The translations under genes and the position numbers were made by a program. Shown here piece after piece: positions 8,698 to 16,990 of a stretch of DNA of 64,000 nt; the first letter of the stretch is position 1, and each line of letters begins with the position of its first letter. Where the stretch lies: positions 106,869 through 170,868 of the forward strand of contig JACTUA010000004.1 of assembly GCA_015660865.1 (NCBI GenBank), in the 5' to 3' direction. This DNA is from Methanomicrobiales archaeon. Lineage in GTDB: Archaea; Halobacteriota; Methanomicrobia; Methanomicrobiales; JACTUA01. The notes below the pieces were generated by a model that saw only the letters and a list, made by a program, of their open reading frames with translations, did no database searches and was not told the origin of the DNA.

Positions 8698-9126
8698 ATG
8701 GGACTGGGTAAATTCGCAGCAAGAAAACTCGCGCGTGACTCGAAAAAGTTCCGGTGGAGCGACAAGCGCTACGCGCGACGCCTCCTCCACCTTGACGAGA
8801 AGGCCGATCCCCTGGAGGGGTCTCCCCAGGCGCGGGGGATCGTGCTCGAGAAGATCGGGATCGAGGCCAAGCAGCCCAACTCCGCCATCCGGAAGGCGGT
8901 GCGGGTGCAGCTGATCAAGAACGGGCGGCAGGTCACCGCCTTTTGCACGGGCGACGGCGCCATCAACTACATCGACGAGCACGATGAGGTGGAGATCGAG
9001 GGGATCGGCGGCAGGCTCGGGCGTTCCATGGGGGACATCCCGGGAGTCCGCTACGTGGTGACCAAGGTGAACAACGTCTCTCTCCGCGAGCTCGTCATCG
9101 GCAGGAAGGAGAAGCCGCGCAGGTGA
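8698..9126 (+). CDS. rps12: 30S ribosomal protein S12
   Basis: Decoding-centre protein of the small subunit. The 142-residue sequence has the archaeal start [19 protein letters not shown], the core [19 protein letters not shown] and the C-terminal [11 protein letters not shown]. Length matches archaeal/eukaryotic S12 (S23e). It opens the operon S12-S7-EF-2; S7 begins within a few bases of its stop. The gene normally follows RNA polymerase genes and nusA in euryarchaea, but here the R-M island and queDE lie upstream. Confidence 0.97.
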   Translation: MGLGKFAARKLARDSKKFRWSDKRYARRLLHLDEKADPLEGSPQARGIVLEKIGIEAKQPNSAIRKAVRVQLIKNGRQVTAFCTGDGAINYIDEHDEVEIEGIGGRLGRSMGDIPGVRYVVTKVNNVSLRELVIGRKEKPRR

Positions 9127-9131
9127 GTTCG

Positions 9132-9959
9132 ATGGCAGACGAGAAGGATGCCCCGGTAGAACTGGCGGTGAAGGCGGCCCCGAAGGAGAAGGAGCCGAGG
9201 CGCGAGCAGGCGGCAAGACCGCCGAAGAGGGAGAAGGCCCCGAAGAAAGAGGAGGCCGCAAAGCCCGGGGCAAAGGAGACAAAGAAGGAGAAGGAGGACG
9301 CGGCGCGGGCCATCCTCCAGAAGGCGGCCGGGAAGGAGAAGGAGCCCGGTGTCGAGACGGTACCTGCGGCCCCGGAGAAGGAGAAGGAGCAGAAGGAGCC
9401 CCGGCTCCTCTTCAACCGCTGGGACTTAAACGAGGTGGAGGTGACCGATCCCGGCCTCAAGCGGTACATCAACCTCCACTCGATGATCGTCCCCCACTCG
9501 AGCGGCAAGTTCACCAAGCAGCAGTTCGCGAAGGGCGAGATGCTCATCGTGGAGCGGCTCATCAACCGGCTCATGCAGACCGAGATGAACACGGGGCAGA
9601 AGCAGCGTGCCATCCGGATCACCAAGGATGCCTTCGAGACCATCTACAAGAAGACCAAGAAGAACCCGGTCCAGATCCTCGTGGATGCCATCACCCAGGC
9701 AGGCCCCCGCGAAGAGACGGTCAGGCTCAAGTACGGCGGGATCAACGTCCCCAAATCCGTGGATACCGCGCCGCTCCGTCGGGTGAACTCGGCCCTCATG
9801 TTCATCAGCGGCGGGGTCCTCGCGGCTTCCCACAAGAACAAGAAGGATGTCGCCGACTGCCTTGCCGACGAGCTCATCGGCGCGGCCCGGGGCGACTCGA
9901 AATGCTATTCCGTGACCAAAAGGGAGGAACGCGAGCGGATCGCGAAGGCCTCCCGATAA
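9132..9959 (+). CDS. rps7: 30S ribosomal protein S7 with long charged N-terminal extension
   Basis: Head protein of the small subunit that nucleates 16S rRNA 3'-domain assembly. The core starts near residue 90 (LLFNRWDL) and includes [31 protein letters not shown] and the C-terminal [13 protein letters not shown], all typical of archaeal S7. The first 90 residues are almost only Lys, Glu, Ala, Pro and Arg and have no counterpart in ordinary S7, which is about 185-200 residues. The ATG at 9132 is chosen because AGGTGA, overlapping the rps12 stop, precedes it by five bases; a GTG at 9123 is possible. Confidence 0.96.
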   Translation: MADEKDAPVELAVKAAPKEKEPRREQAARPPKREKAPKKEEAAKPGAKETKKEKEDAARAILQKAAGKEKEPGVETVPAAPEKEKEQKEPRLLFNRWDLNEVEVTDPGLKRYINLHSMIVPHSSGKFTKQQFAKGEMLIVERLINRLMQTEMNTGQKQRAIRITKDAFETIYKKTKKNPVQILVDAITQAGPREETVRLKYGGINVPKSVDTAPLRRVNSALMFISGGVLAASHKNKKDVADCLADELIGAARGDSKCYSVTKREERERIAKASR

Positions 9960-9986
9960 GAAATCATCTTTTTTTCAGGTGAGATC

Positions 9987-12188
9987 ATGACTCGAGCAGC
10001 AAAGATCGTGGAACGGGTTACCACCCTGATGGGCAGGCCCGAGCACATCCGGAACATCGGGATCGTTGCCCATATCGACCATGGGAAGACCACCCTCTCC
10101 GACAGCCTCCTCGCGGGCGCGGGGATGATCAGCGAGGAGCTTGCAGGGAAGCAGCTCTTCATGGACTCGGACGAGATGGAGCAGGCGCGGGGGATCACCA
10201 TCGATGCGTCGAACGTCTCCATGGTCCACGAGTTCGATGGCCAGGAGTATCTGATCAACATGATCGATACTCCCGGCCACGTGGACTTCGGCGGTGACGT
10301 GACCCGGGCCATGAGGGCGGTGGACGGCGCCCTGGTCCTCGTGGACGCGGTCGAGGGGCCCATGCCCCAGACCGAGACGGTGCTCCGGCAGGCGCTGAAG
10401 GAGCAGGTGCGCCCGATCCTCTTCATCAACAAGGTCGACCGGCTCGTGAACGAGCTCAAGGTGGACGAGACCGAGATGCAGATACGCCTGGGGAAGGTCA
10501 TCGACAAGATCAACAAGCTCATCCGCGGCATGAACGAGGAGATGTACCAGAAGGGCTGGAAGATCGACGCAGCGAACGGCTCAGTGGCATTCGGGTCGGC
10601 CCTCTACAAGTGGGCGGTCTCGGTCCCCTACATGAAAAAGTCCAATGTCTCCTTCAAGGACGTGTACAACAGGTGCCGGGACAATGACCAGAAGTGGCTC
10701 GCCAAGCAGAGCCCCATCTGCTCCGTGATCCTTGACATGGTGGTGCACCACCTCCCGAACCCCCTTGAAGCCCAGACGCGGCGGATCAACGTCATCTGGC
10801 ACGGGGACAAGACCACCCCGGAGGGAAAGGCCATGCTCACCTGCGACCCGAACGGCCCCGTCAGCCTCATGGTCACCGACATCTCCTTCGACCCCCATGC
10901 GGGCGAGGTGGCGACAGGAAGGCTCTTCTCCGGCAAGGTCCAGCGGGGCATGGAGCTCTTTGTCATGGGCACGGCCAAGAAGGGCAACCGGCTCCAGTCG
11001 GTTGGGATCTTCATGGGGCCCGAACGGAACGAGGTTGAGGGGGGGATACCGGCGGGGAACATCATCGCCGTGACAGGCCTCCGGGATGCGATCGTGGGCT
11101 CCACGGTGACCACCCTCATGGATATGACCCCGTTCGAGTCCCTCAAGCACTATAGCGAGCCGGTCATGACGGTCGCGGTCGAGGCCAAGAGCATGAAGGA
11201 CCTCCCCAAGCTCGTGGACGTGCTGCGGCAGGTGGCGAAGGAGGATCCGACGGTGAAGGTCTCCATCAACGAGGAGACGGGCGAGCACCTCATCAGCGGC
11301 ATGGGGGAGCTCCACCTGGAGATCATCACCCACCGGATCAAGCGGGACAAGGGGGTCGAGATTGTCACCTCCGAGCCCATCGTGGTCTACCGGGAGACGG
11401 TATCGGGGACAGCGAGCGATGTGGAAGGGAAGTCCCCGAACCGGCACAACCGGTTCTACCTGGACCTCTCACCTCTCCCGCTGTCGGTGGTGGACGCGAT
11501 CCGGAACGGCGAGGTCTCCATGAACATGATGGAGATCGAGAGGAGGACCGTCCTCCAGAAGGCGGGGTTCGAGAAGGACGAGGCCAAGGGGATCAAGGAT
11601 ATCGAGGGCACGAACGTCTTCATCGACATGACGAAAGGGGTCCAGTACCTGAACGAGACCATGGAGCTGATCCTCGAGGGCTTCCACGAGGCGGTCGGAG
11701 GCGGTCCCCTCGCTGACGAACCGGTCATGAACCTCAAGGTGAAGCTCGTGGACGTGAAACTTCACGAGGATGCCATCCACCGGGGCCCGGCCCAGGTGAT
11801 CCCGGCGGTGCGGGCGGCCGTGAAGGCGGGGATGCTCATCGCGGGCGACGTGCTCATGGAACCGTACCAGAAGATCCAGATCAACGTCCCCCAGGAGCAG
11901 ATGGGGGCCGCCACCTCCCAGATCCAGGGGAGGCGGGGGCAGGTCTTCGACATGCAGACCGAGGGTGACCAGTTCGTGGTGGTCGGGCGGGCGCCGGTCG
12001 CTGAGCTCTTCGGCTTCGCCGGCGACCTCCGCTCTGCCACCGAGGGCCGCGCCATGTGGTCCACGGAGTTCGCGGGTTTCGACGTGGTCCCCGCGAACAT
12101 CCTGAAGGACGTGGTCATGGCCATCCGGAAGCGGAAGGGGCTCAAGCTCGAGATGCCCCGGCCCACGGACTACATCGACCGGGTGTAG
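9987..12188 (+). CDS. fusA: Translation elongation factor aEF-2
   Basis: GTPase that drives ribosomal translocation. G1 is AHIDHGKT, followed by DTPGHVDF (G3) and NKVDR (G4). The 733-residue length is standard. Near the C-terminus the segment [16 protein letters not shown] contains the histidine modified to diphthamide in archaea and eukaryotes. It is the third gene of the S12 operon, with 27 bases after S7. The usual followers aEF-1 alpha and S10 are absent: the next gene is a convergent flavodoxin. Confidence 0.98.
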   Translation: MTRAAKIVERVTTLMGRPEHIRNIGIVAHIDHGKTTLSDSLLAGAGMISEELAGKQLFMDSDEMEQARGITIDASNVSMVHEFDGQEYLINMIDTPGHVDFGGDVTRAMRAVDGALVLVDAVEGPMPQTETVLRQALKEQVRPILFINKVDRLVNELKVDETEMQIRLGKVIDKINKLIRGMNEEMYQKGWKIDAANGSVAFGSALYKWAVSVPYMKKSNVSFKDVYNRCRDNDQKWLAKQSPICSVILDMVVHHLPNPLEAQTRRINVIWHGDKTTPEGKAMLTCDPNGPVSLMVTDISFDPHAGEVATGRLFSGKVQRGMELFVMGTAKKGNRLQSVGIFMGPERNEVEGGIPAGNIIAVTGLRDAIVGSTVTTLMDMTPFESLKHYSEPVMTVAVEAKSMKDLPKLVDVLRQVAKEDPTVKVSINEETGEHLISGMGELHLEIITHRIKRDKGVEIVTSEPIVVYRETVSGTASDVEGKSPNRHNRFYLDLSPLPLSVVDAIRNGEVSMNMMEIERRTVLQKAGFEKDEAKGIKDIEGTNVFIDMTKGVQYLNETMELILEGFHEAVGGGPLADEPVMNLKVKLVDVKLHEDAIHRGPAQVIPAVRAAVKAGMLIAGDVLMEPYQKIQINVPQEQMGAATSQIQGRRGQVFDMQTEGDQFVVVGRAPVAELFGFAGDLRSATEGRAMWSTEFAGFDVVPANILKDVVMAIRKRKGLKLEMPRPTDYIDRV

Positions 12189-12306
12189 GCCGGCTCATCT
12201 CTCATTTTAAAACAAGATCAACCGGGTACAATCGGAACGCTTCCTGGAGGGCCCCCTCATCCTGCAACCAGGGCCCCCGGATCGCGATAAAAAGGGGATC
12301 GGCCTT

Positions 12307-12780
12307 TCATTCCTGGATTATCGTCTTTGCGAACTCCGCGATCTTCGGGACAAAGGACCCCGCGTCCACCTCGGCCTCCAGGGTGAAGGCCGAGGAGACG
12401 AACCGCATCCCCTTCGCCTCCATGTGCTTCCTCATGTGGGCGATGGCCTTCTCGGCTCCCCTGCCCCCCATCTCCGCGAGAAGGGAGAAGGGCTTCCCTG
12501 AGGTGTTCGAGAGGAGGGAGATATAGCGGTTCACGTACGGCGGTACCTTCTGCGCCCAGACCGGGCTTGCGAGGACGAGGAAGTCCACCCCCGAGAGGTC
12601 GGTCTTGCATGGCCTGATGGGGGCCGACCGGCCGAGGAATGCCGACATAGCCTTCATAACCATGCCGGACTCGCGCTCGGGCTCGATCTGCACGAGATCC
12701 GCCCCGATCCGGCCGGCAAGGGCCTTCGCCACCTTTCCGGTATGCCCCTGCCAGGTGTAGTAAGCAACGAGTGTCTTCAT
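12307..12780 (-). CDS. Flavodoxin family protein
   Basis: Small FMN-binding electron carrier or reductase, cytoplasmic. The N-terminus VAYYTWQGHTGKVAKAL is the phosphate-binding loop of FMN, and LVLASPVWAQKVPPYVNRYI is the second FMN-contacting strand/loop. The 157 residues match the short flavodoxins of methanogens. Its ATG overlaps the stop of the lipoprotein gene upstream by four bases (ATGA), so both are translated from one message. The redox partner is not evident from context. Confidence 0.87.
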   Translation of the reverse strand: MKTLVAYYTWQGHTGKVAKALAGRIGADLVQIEPERESGMVMKAMSAFLGRSAPIRPCKTDLSGVDFLVLASPVWAQKVPPYVNRYISLLSNTSGKPFSLLAEMGGRGAEKAIAHMRKHMEAKGMRFVSSAFTLEAEVDAGSFVPKIAEFAKTIIQE

Positions 12781-13262
12781 GGGTGTGAGTTGTAATCGTC
12801 GTTCATGTCGAGGATCTTGTAGTCCACGTTCAGGATCGTGACAATGACCACGACCCGGTCAACCCCCGTGGTCCCCTGGAGGGTCATGTAATCCTGGACG
12901 GAGATCTGGCCGTTCTCGGGCCGGTCCAGCTCCTTCGTTATCACCCCGCCGTCCGAGCGGATAACGGTGGCGACGATCTTCTGGAGGAATATCTGTCCCT
13001 TTCCCCCCCGGAAGGTCACGGTGATATCAGGGTGGATGGGGTTGTGGTTCCGGTTTTCCTGGATCGCCACATCGTAGTTCGGGGGGACGGTCACGACGGG
13101 GCCAGGATAGAGAGTTCCCTGTGTTCCCGATTGGGGCTGGTTCGCGGGTGGTGCCTGCGTCCCTCCCGAGGATCCCCCGCCCCCCGGTGGGGCGGTGCAG
13201 CCGGCGCCCAGGGAGAGCGCACAGAGCATGAGAATCAGGAGGGGAGCGATCTTCGGTGTCAT
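12777..13262 (-). CDS. Predicted lipoprotein
   Basis: I do not recognise the family. The start at 13262 gives a clean signal peptide with the lipobox region LSLGAGC, followed by a Gly/Ser/Pro/Gln-rich linker of about 35 residues and a beta-rich domain of about 100 residues (YDVAIQENRNHNPIHPDITV onward). It is therefore likely anchored on the outer face of the membrane. It is encoded between a PEGA-domain surface protein (29 bases upstream) and a flavodoxin with which it overlaps, so the three probably form one operon. Confidence 0.7.
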   Translation of the reverse strand: MTPKIAPLLILMLCALSLGAGCTAPPGGGGSSGGTQAPPANQPQSGTQGTLYPGPVVTVPPNYDVAIQENRNHNPIHPDITVTFRGGKGQIFLQKIVATVIRSDGGVITKELDRPENGQISVQDYMTLQGTTGVDRVVVIVTILNVDYKILDMNDDYNSHP

Positions 13263-13291
13263 ACGGGTGGGTTGTCCCGGGAGGGGGATAA

Positions 13292-14155
13292 TCATTCCGT
13301 TCCCCGCGAATCCCGCTGGATCTTTCGTCGGTAATAGAATGCAAGGATGCCGATGATGACCGCTCCGATGGCGACTATGGAGGGGGTCGCGAGCCGGCCC
13401 GGTGATGCAGTCGTGAGGGGCGCGGTCACCTGGTTCGAGGGGGTTGCGTTGAGGGGCTGGAGAACGGCAGAGATCTCCCGGCTCTCCCCGGCCGAGATCA
13501 CGAAGTCCGTCCTGTTCACCGAATACCCGTCGTGCGTGACGACAAGGGTATGGGACCCGGCAGGAATTCCTGACAGTACCAGCGGGGTGACGCCAGCGGT
13601 GTGACCGTCCAGGGTGACAACAGACATTCCCGGGGACGAATCGACAGCGAGGAATCCGCCACTCTCGGTAACAGTAACCGTTACCGTCTCCACGGGTTGT
13701 CCGAAGATGACGGCCTGGGTGGCGAAGACTGTGTCATCGAGATCAGGCCTCGACCGGGGCTCCTGGACGATGTAGATGGTATACGTACCCGGGTCAAGAA
13801 TCCGGCCCGTGGAGCCGGTCCTCCAGGTATAGGCCCAGGTATCATCGGTCTGCACCTCAACTCTGGTGAAGCTCGAGGGAACTCCTGTCGTAACGGGAGT
13901 CCCGCCCGCAAGGCTGATTCCTCCATCGGGGAGGTTCGGGCCCGTCAGGAAGAGGTAGATGAAGTCGCTCCCGGGGGCGGTGCCGCCGAGGGGGATATCC
14001 TCGCCAAAGACGACATGGATGGGGGCCGCGGCGGCAGAGGCGACGAGTGAAACGATGATAAGAACGGGAATGAGGATGAAGAGGCCACCGGAGGGGAGAC
14101 GGATCCTGGGACCTCCTTGATGATCTCCAGGAATTGGAGGTTCACTGCGGGTCAT
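13292..14155 (-). CDS. PEGA-domain cell-surface protein
   Basis: Predicted envelope protein. A hydrophobic segment at residues 26-46 acts as signal or anchor, a second one near the C-terminus (IVAIGAVIIGILAFYY) is followed by basic residues, giving a type I topology. Between them lie a beta-rich domain of about 130 residues and a PEGA repeat (VDSSPGMSVVTLDGHTAGVT, then IPAGSHTLVVTHDGY). PEGA modules are common in methanogen surface proteins. The ATG at 14155 is used; a TTG two codons upstream also exists. It is the first gene of a minus-strand unit with the lipoprotein and flavodoxin. Confidence 0.78.
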   Translation of the reverse strand: MTRSEPPIPGDHQGGPRIRLPSGGLFILIPVLIIVSLVASAAAAPIHVVFGEDIPLGGTAPGSDFIYLFLTGPNLPDGGISLAGGTPVTTGVPSSFTRVEVQTDDTWAYTWRTGSTGRILDPGTYTIYIVQEPRSRPDLDDTVFATQAVIFGQPVETVTVTVTESGGFLAVDSSPGMSVVTLDGHTAGVTPLVLSGIPAGSHTLVVTHDGYSVNRTDFVISAGESREISAVLQPLNATPSNQVTAPLTTASPGRLATPSIVAIGAVIIGILAFYYRRKIQRDSRGTE

Positions 14156-14312
14156 AGGCAAGTAGGTAATAGGTGATGAGGATAAATAGGTGACTCGTGG
14201 GGCTTAAGTTGAGATCGGGAGGGCCGCCACGGGGTGAATTCTCCCGCATCAAGGCTTGATGAAATGGGTGGAGGGGAACGTTTTTGTATCTCCTCCCCAC
14301 CACCCATCATCC

Positions 14313-14792
14313 ATGAAGCAGCACGAGGTCTTTGAATCCGTTCCGGGCATCCTTCGCCCGTTCAAGGCGTACATTGATGGCCTGAAGCTTGGAAGCGCCG
14401 ACCAGATCGTGTACTACGGCTGTCCTGGAACCTGCACCCCCTTTATCGAGCTTCTCGGGTTTGCCATCCGGTCCAGCCCTGCCACACAGGTCTTTGTCCC
14501 CCTCACCGACGAGTCGAAAGCAAAGAAGATCGTGAGCGTTCCCGATGTGGGAATGCAGGTCTCGCAGGAAGGGGTGAAGGTGAACCCGAAGGTCATCGTC
14601 CTCATGGGCGGCCTCTCAATGCCGACCACGAACGTCACCGCTGACCAGATGAAGGCCGCTATCTCGAAGTACAGGGTTCCCATCGTCGGGGTCTGTTTCA
14701 TGAAGATGTTCGAGAAGACAGGGTGGACGAAGGCCTTCGACTTCTCCCTTCTCATCGACGCAAACATCGCACCGGTCGATGTCTGGCGATGA
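14313..14792 (+). CDS. DUF2124 family methanogen protein
   Basis: Function unknown. The 159-residue protein starting MKQHEVFESVPGI has an alternating beta/alpha pattern with GCPGTCTPFIELLGFAIR and VIVLMGGLSMPTTNV, which resembles what I recall of the DUF2124 family found almost only in methanogens. The start at 14313 is preferred over 14256, because the upstream residues are not conserved in character. It is monocistronic: the flanking genes run in the opposite direction on both sides. Confidence 0.72.
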   Translation: MKQHEVFESVPGILRPFKAYIDGLKLGSADQIVYYGCPGTCTPFIELLGFAIRSSPATQVFVPLTDESKAKKIVSVPDVGMQVSQEGVKVNPKVIVLMGGLSMPTTNVTADQMKAAISKYRVPIVGVCFMKMFEKTGWTKAFDFSLLIDANIAPVDVWR

Positions 14793-14812
14793 AGAGGGGT
14801 TCTCCCCGGGAT

Positions 14813-15466
14813 TCAATCTGCGGTATCCGGTCCTTCACCGGATTCCCGCCATCCCTCGTATCCTTCATGGAACAGGAAGAGGACGATGAGGAGACCTGCC
14901 AGGGGGTCCGCCTGCCAGAACCCGAAGAGATAATTGGCCCCGAGCCCGGCGAGGAGGGCGACCGAGAGGAATGCACAGGCCAGGGTCTCCCGTGAATCTG
15001 CAACGAGTGCCCAGCTCCCGATGGCGATCCCGGCACGTTGCTTCTTCCAGGCGAGGATGGGCATGACGATAACCGATAGGAGCGCGATGACGATCCCGGC
15101 CGGCGAGGGCAGCGCAGCCTCCCGGGCGATCAGGTTATCCAGCGATTCATACAGCACGTAGACGCCGAGGATGAAGAAGGTCAGGGCGACGAACCGCTGC
15201 GCCCTCTGCTCAATCCGATCCTCCTCATCGCGGGACAGGTGTTCGTGCCCATGGAGCCGCCAGACAAGGATCAGCCCCGAGAGGGATTCCGCGACGCTGT
15301 CCAGCCCGAAGCCGACAAGCGCTATGCTTCCGGCCGCGGTCCCGAAGCCTATGGATGCGGTGGCTTCGAGGATGTTGTAGCCGACGGTAAAGTACTCGAG
15401 GCGGAGAGCCGTCCGATAAGAAGGCAGGGAAGAGAATGCTGTCCGGGCCTGTTCCGGATCTCTCAT
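14813..15466 (-). CDS. Cation diffusion facilitator-like transporter, short form
   Basis: Predicted divalent-cation exporter of the CDF fold. It shows transmembrane segments including the TM2 motif VGFGLDSVAESLSG, where Asp and the following residues form the metal site, and a second ADSRETL pair in TM5, matching the HxxxD/DxxxD arrangement of CDF proteins. At 217 residues it ends soon after TM6 and lacks the cytoplasmic C-terminal domain of YiiP-type members. Its start overlaps the preceding MgtE-N/CBS gene by four bases, so it is the last gene of the metal-transport operon. Confidence 0.82.
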   Translation of the reverse strand: MRDPEQARTAFSSLPSYRTALRLEYFTVGYNILEATASIGFGTAAGSIALVGFGLDSVAESLSGLILVWRLHGHEHLSRDEEDRIEQRAQRFVALTFFILGVYVLYESLDNLIAREAALPSPAGIVIALLSVIVMPILAWKKQRAGIAIGSWALVADSRETLACAFLSVALLAGLGANYLFGFWQADPLAGLLIVLFLFHEGYEGWRESGEGPDTAD

Positions 15467-16749
15467 TCCAGGAAGTGGTGGGTCAGGCTCATCACGTCCC
15501 GGAAGGGTACGACCCCAAGGATGGTGTCCTGATCATCGAGGACGGGGATGGCGCGGAAGTCGTACCTGCCAAAGAGCGCGGATGCATCCTTCAGGGTGCT
15601 GCCGGGCGCAAGGCTGATGACCGTGTCAACCATGATGTCCTTGAGAGGTGCGTGATCGGGGGCGAGGAGGAGCTCCTTGATATCGATCACCCCGAGGAGC
15701 CGGTCCACAGAGTCCACGATGTAGAGGTACATGATCACGTCCTTCCCCTTCGCAGCCCGGTCGTACTCGTTCTGCGCCTGCTCGACCGTCATATCCGGGG
15801 AGAACTTCAGGAACTTCGCCGTGGTGAAGTTGATCACCTTCTCCTCCTGCTTCTCGAGGATGGCCCGGACCTTCTTCGCATTCTCCGCTTTCAGGGACCC
15901 GAGGATCCCGGTGCTCTCGGGGGAGGGGAGGACCGAGAGGAGGTCTGCCGCCTGGCCGGGGGTCATGAGGTCGATGAGCTGGATGACCTTGTCCTTCGCG
16001 AGCGTCGAGATGAGCTCCCGCTGGACCATGGGCTCGATCTCCTCCAGGGTATCCGAGGCCTGCTCGTGGGAGAGCCCGTCGAAGATCATCATGCGCTGGT
16101 CGGGGTCGAGGTCCTCCAGGATATCGGCGAGGTCCACGGGGTGGAGGCCCTCGAGCCGCTCGCGGAGGATGTTCAGCTTGACGTCCCCCTGGAAGCTGCT
16201 GATCTGGGTCGGGAGCGGCTGGATATAGGTCCAGGAGATGGTCTGGTCCTTGATCTTCTCGGCGAGGCTGTAGATGAAGTTCGCGAGCCCCGCAAGGCCG
16301 ATGCGCCGCAGGAGGCCGTACCGGCTGGTGTCGACGTCGGTGGCATAGAGCTTCTGGTTCGCGAGGACCATCTTCACATCGTAGACCATCTCGACCTCAC
16401 GGTCCTCCATGTCGAGGACTTTCTTGTCGAGGATATGGTCCCGGAGCAGGACGGCGTTCTCTGCGGGCTCCCCCTCGAACTCCTTCATCTCCCCGATCTC
16501 CACGTGGATCTCGCGATCCTCCATGGAGCTGACCTTCTCCCACGGGATGAGGAGGGCCGGTTTCCCGAACGGCCTCGTGACAACTATCTGCCTGACCTCC
16601 GGGATCTTCCCGGTTTCGATGATGACAAGATCAGAGAGGGTACCGATCTTTTTCCCCCTCAGCATAACCCGGGCCCGGTTGATCTCGGAGAGGAAGAATA
16701 CCTTGTCCGGCTGGGACCTGGGAACCGCGGGGATGTCGTTTGCTGCCAT
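15463..16749 (-). CDS. Soluble PRC-barrel / MgtE N-domain / CBS-pair protein
   Basis: Predicted cytoplasmic Mg2+-sensing regulator. Residues 15-80 resemble a PRC barrel (RGKKIGTLSDLVIIETGK), perhaps repeated around 95-170. Residues 195-300 are an MgtE N-domain of helical repeats (LHPVDLADILEDLDPDQR). Residues 305-425 form two CBS modules (VEQAQNEYDRAAKGKD; ILGVVPFRDVMSL). No membrane segment is present, unlike the MgtE channel, whose N and CBS domains close the pore when Mg2+ binds. It lies between a small membrane protein and the CDF gene, downstream of an Nramp-type transporter, suggesting it gates that carrier. Confidence 0.86.
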   Translation of the reverse strand: MAANDIPAVPRSQPDKVFFLSEINRARVMLRGKKIGTLSDLVIIETGKIPEVRQIVVTRPFGKPALLIPWEKVSSMEDREIHVEIGEMKEFEGEPAENAVLLRDHILDKKVLDMEDREVEMVYDVKMVLANQKLYATDVDTSRYGLLRRIGLAGLANFIYSLAEKIKDQTISWTYIQPLPTQISSFQGDVKLNILRERLEGLHPVDLADILEDLDPDQRMMIFDGLSHEQASDTLEEIEPMVQRELISTLAKDKVIQLIDLMTPGQAADLLSVLPSPESTGILGSLKAENAKKVRAILEKQEEKVINFTTAKFLKFSPDMTVEQAQNEYDRAAKGKDVIMYLYIVDSVDRLLGVIDIKELLLAPDHAPLKDIMVDTVISLAPGSTLKDASALFGRYDFRAIPVLDDQDTILGVVPFRDVMSLTHHFLE

Positions 16750-16756
16750 GCATCAC

Positions 16757-16963
16757 CTATGAGATGAGCGTAAGGAACCTGTACCCGAGCAGGAGGACGA
16801 GGAAGATCAGGTAGAGCCGGAGGAGGAGGAGCGATAGTTTGACCCACCGGGACATGGTGATCCTGGGCGTCGCGTACTTCCGGTTGATCTCGGTGATGAT
16901 CAAGTATTGCCGCCGGATGAACTCCCTCACCCGCCCGAGCATCATTCCGTTTTCGAAGGCCAT
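16757..16963 (-). CDS. Small single-pass membrane protein
   Basis: Unrecognised 68-residue protein. An amphipathic basic N-terminal half (MLGRVREFIRRQYLIITEI) is followed by one strong hydrophobic helix (LSLLLLRLYLIFLVLLLGYRF). It sits seven bases upstream of the PRC/MgtE-N/CBS gene and 27 bases downstream of the Nramp-type transporter, all co-directional. It may be an accessory subunit linking the soluble regulator to the carrier, but this is inference from position alone. Confidence 0.65.
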   Translation of the reverse strand: MAFENGMMLGRVREFIRRQYLIITEINRKYATPRITMSRWVKLSLLLLRLYLIFLVLLLGYRFLTLIS

Positions 16964-16990
16964 GGACCAATCCCCCCCTCACTCACATCG

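Noticed and set aside
15436..16767. Open frame of 443 codons on the plus strand
   Set aside because: Antisense to the MgtE-N/CBS gene; composition is that of a shadow frame.
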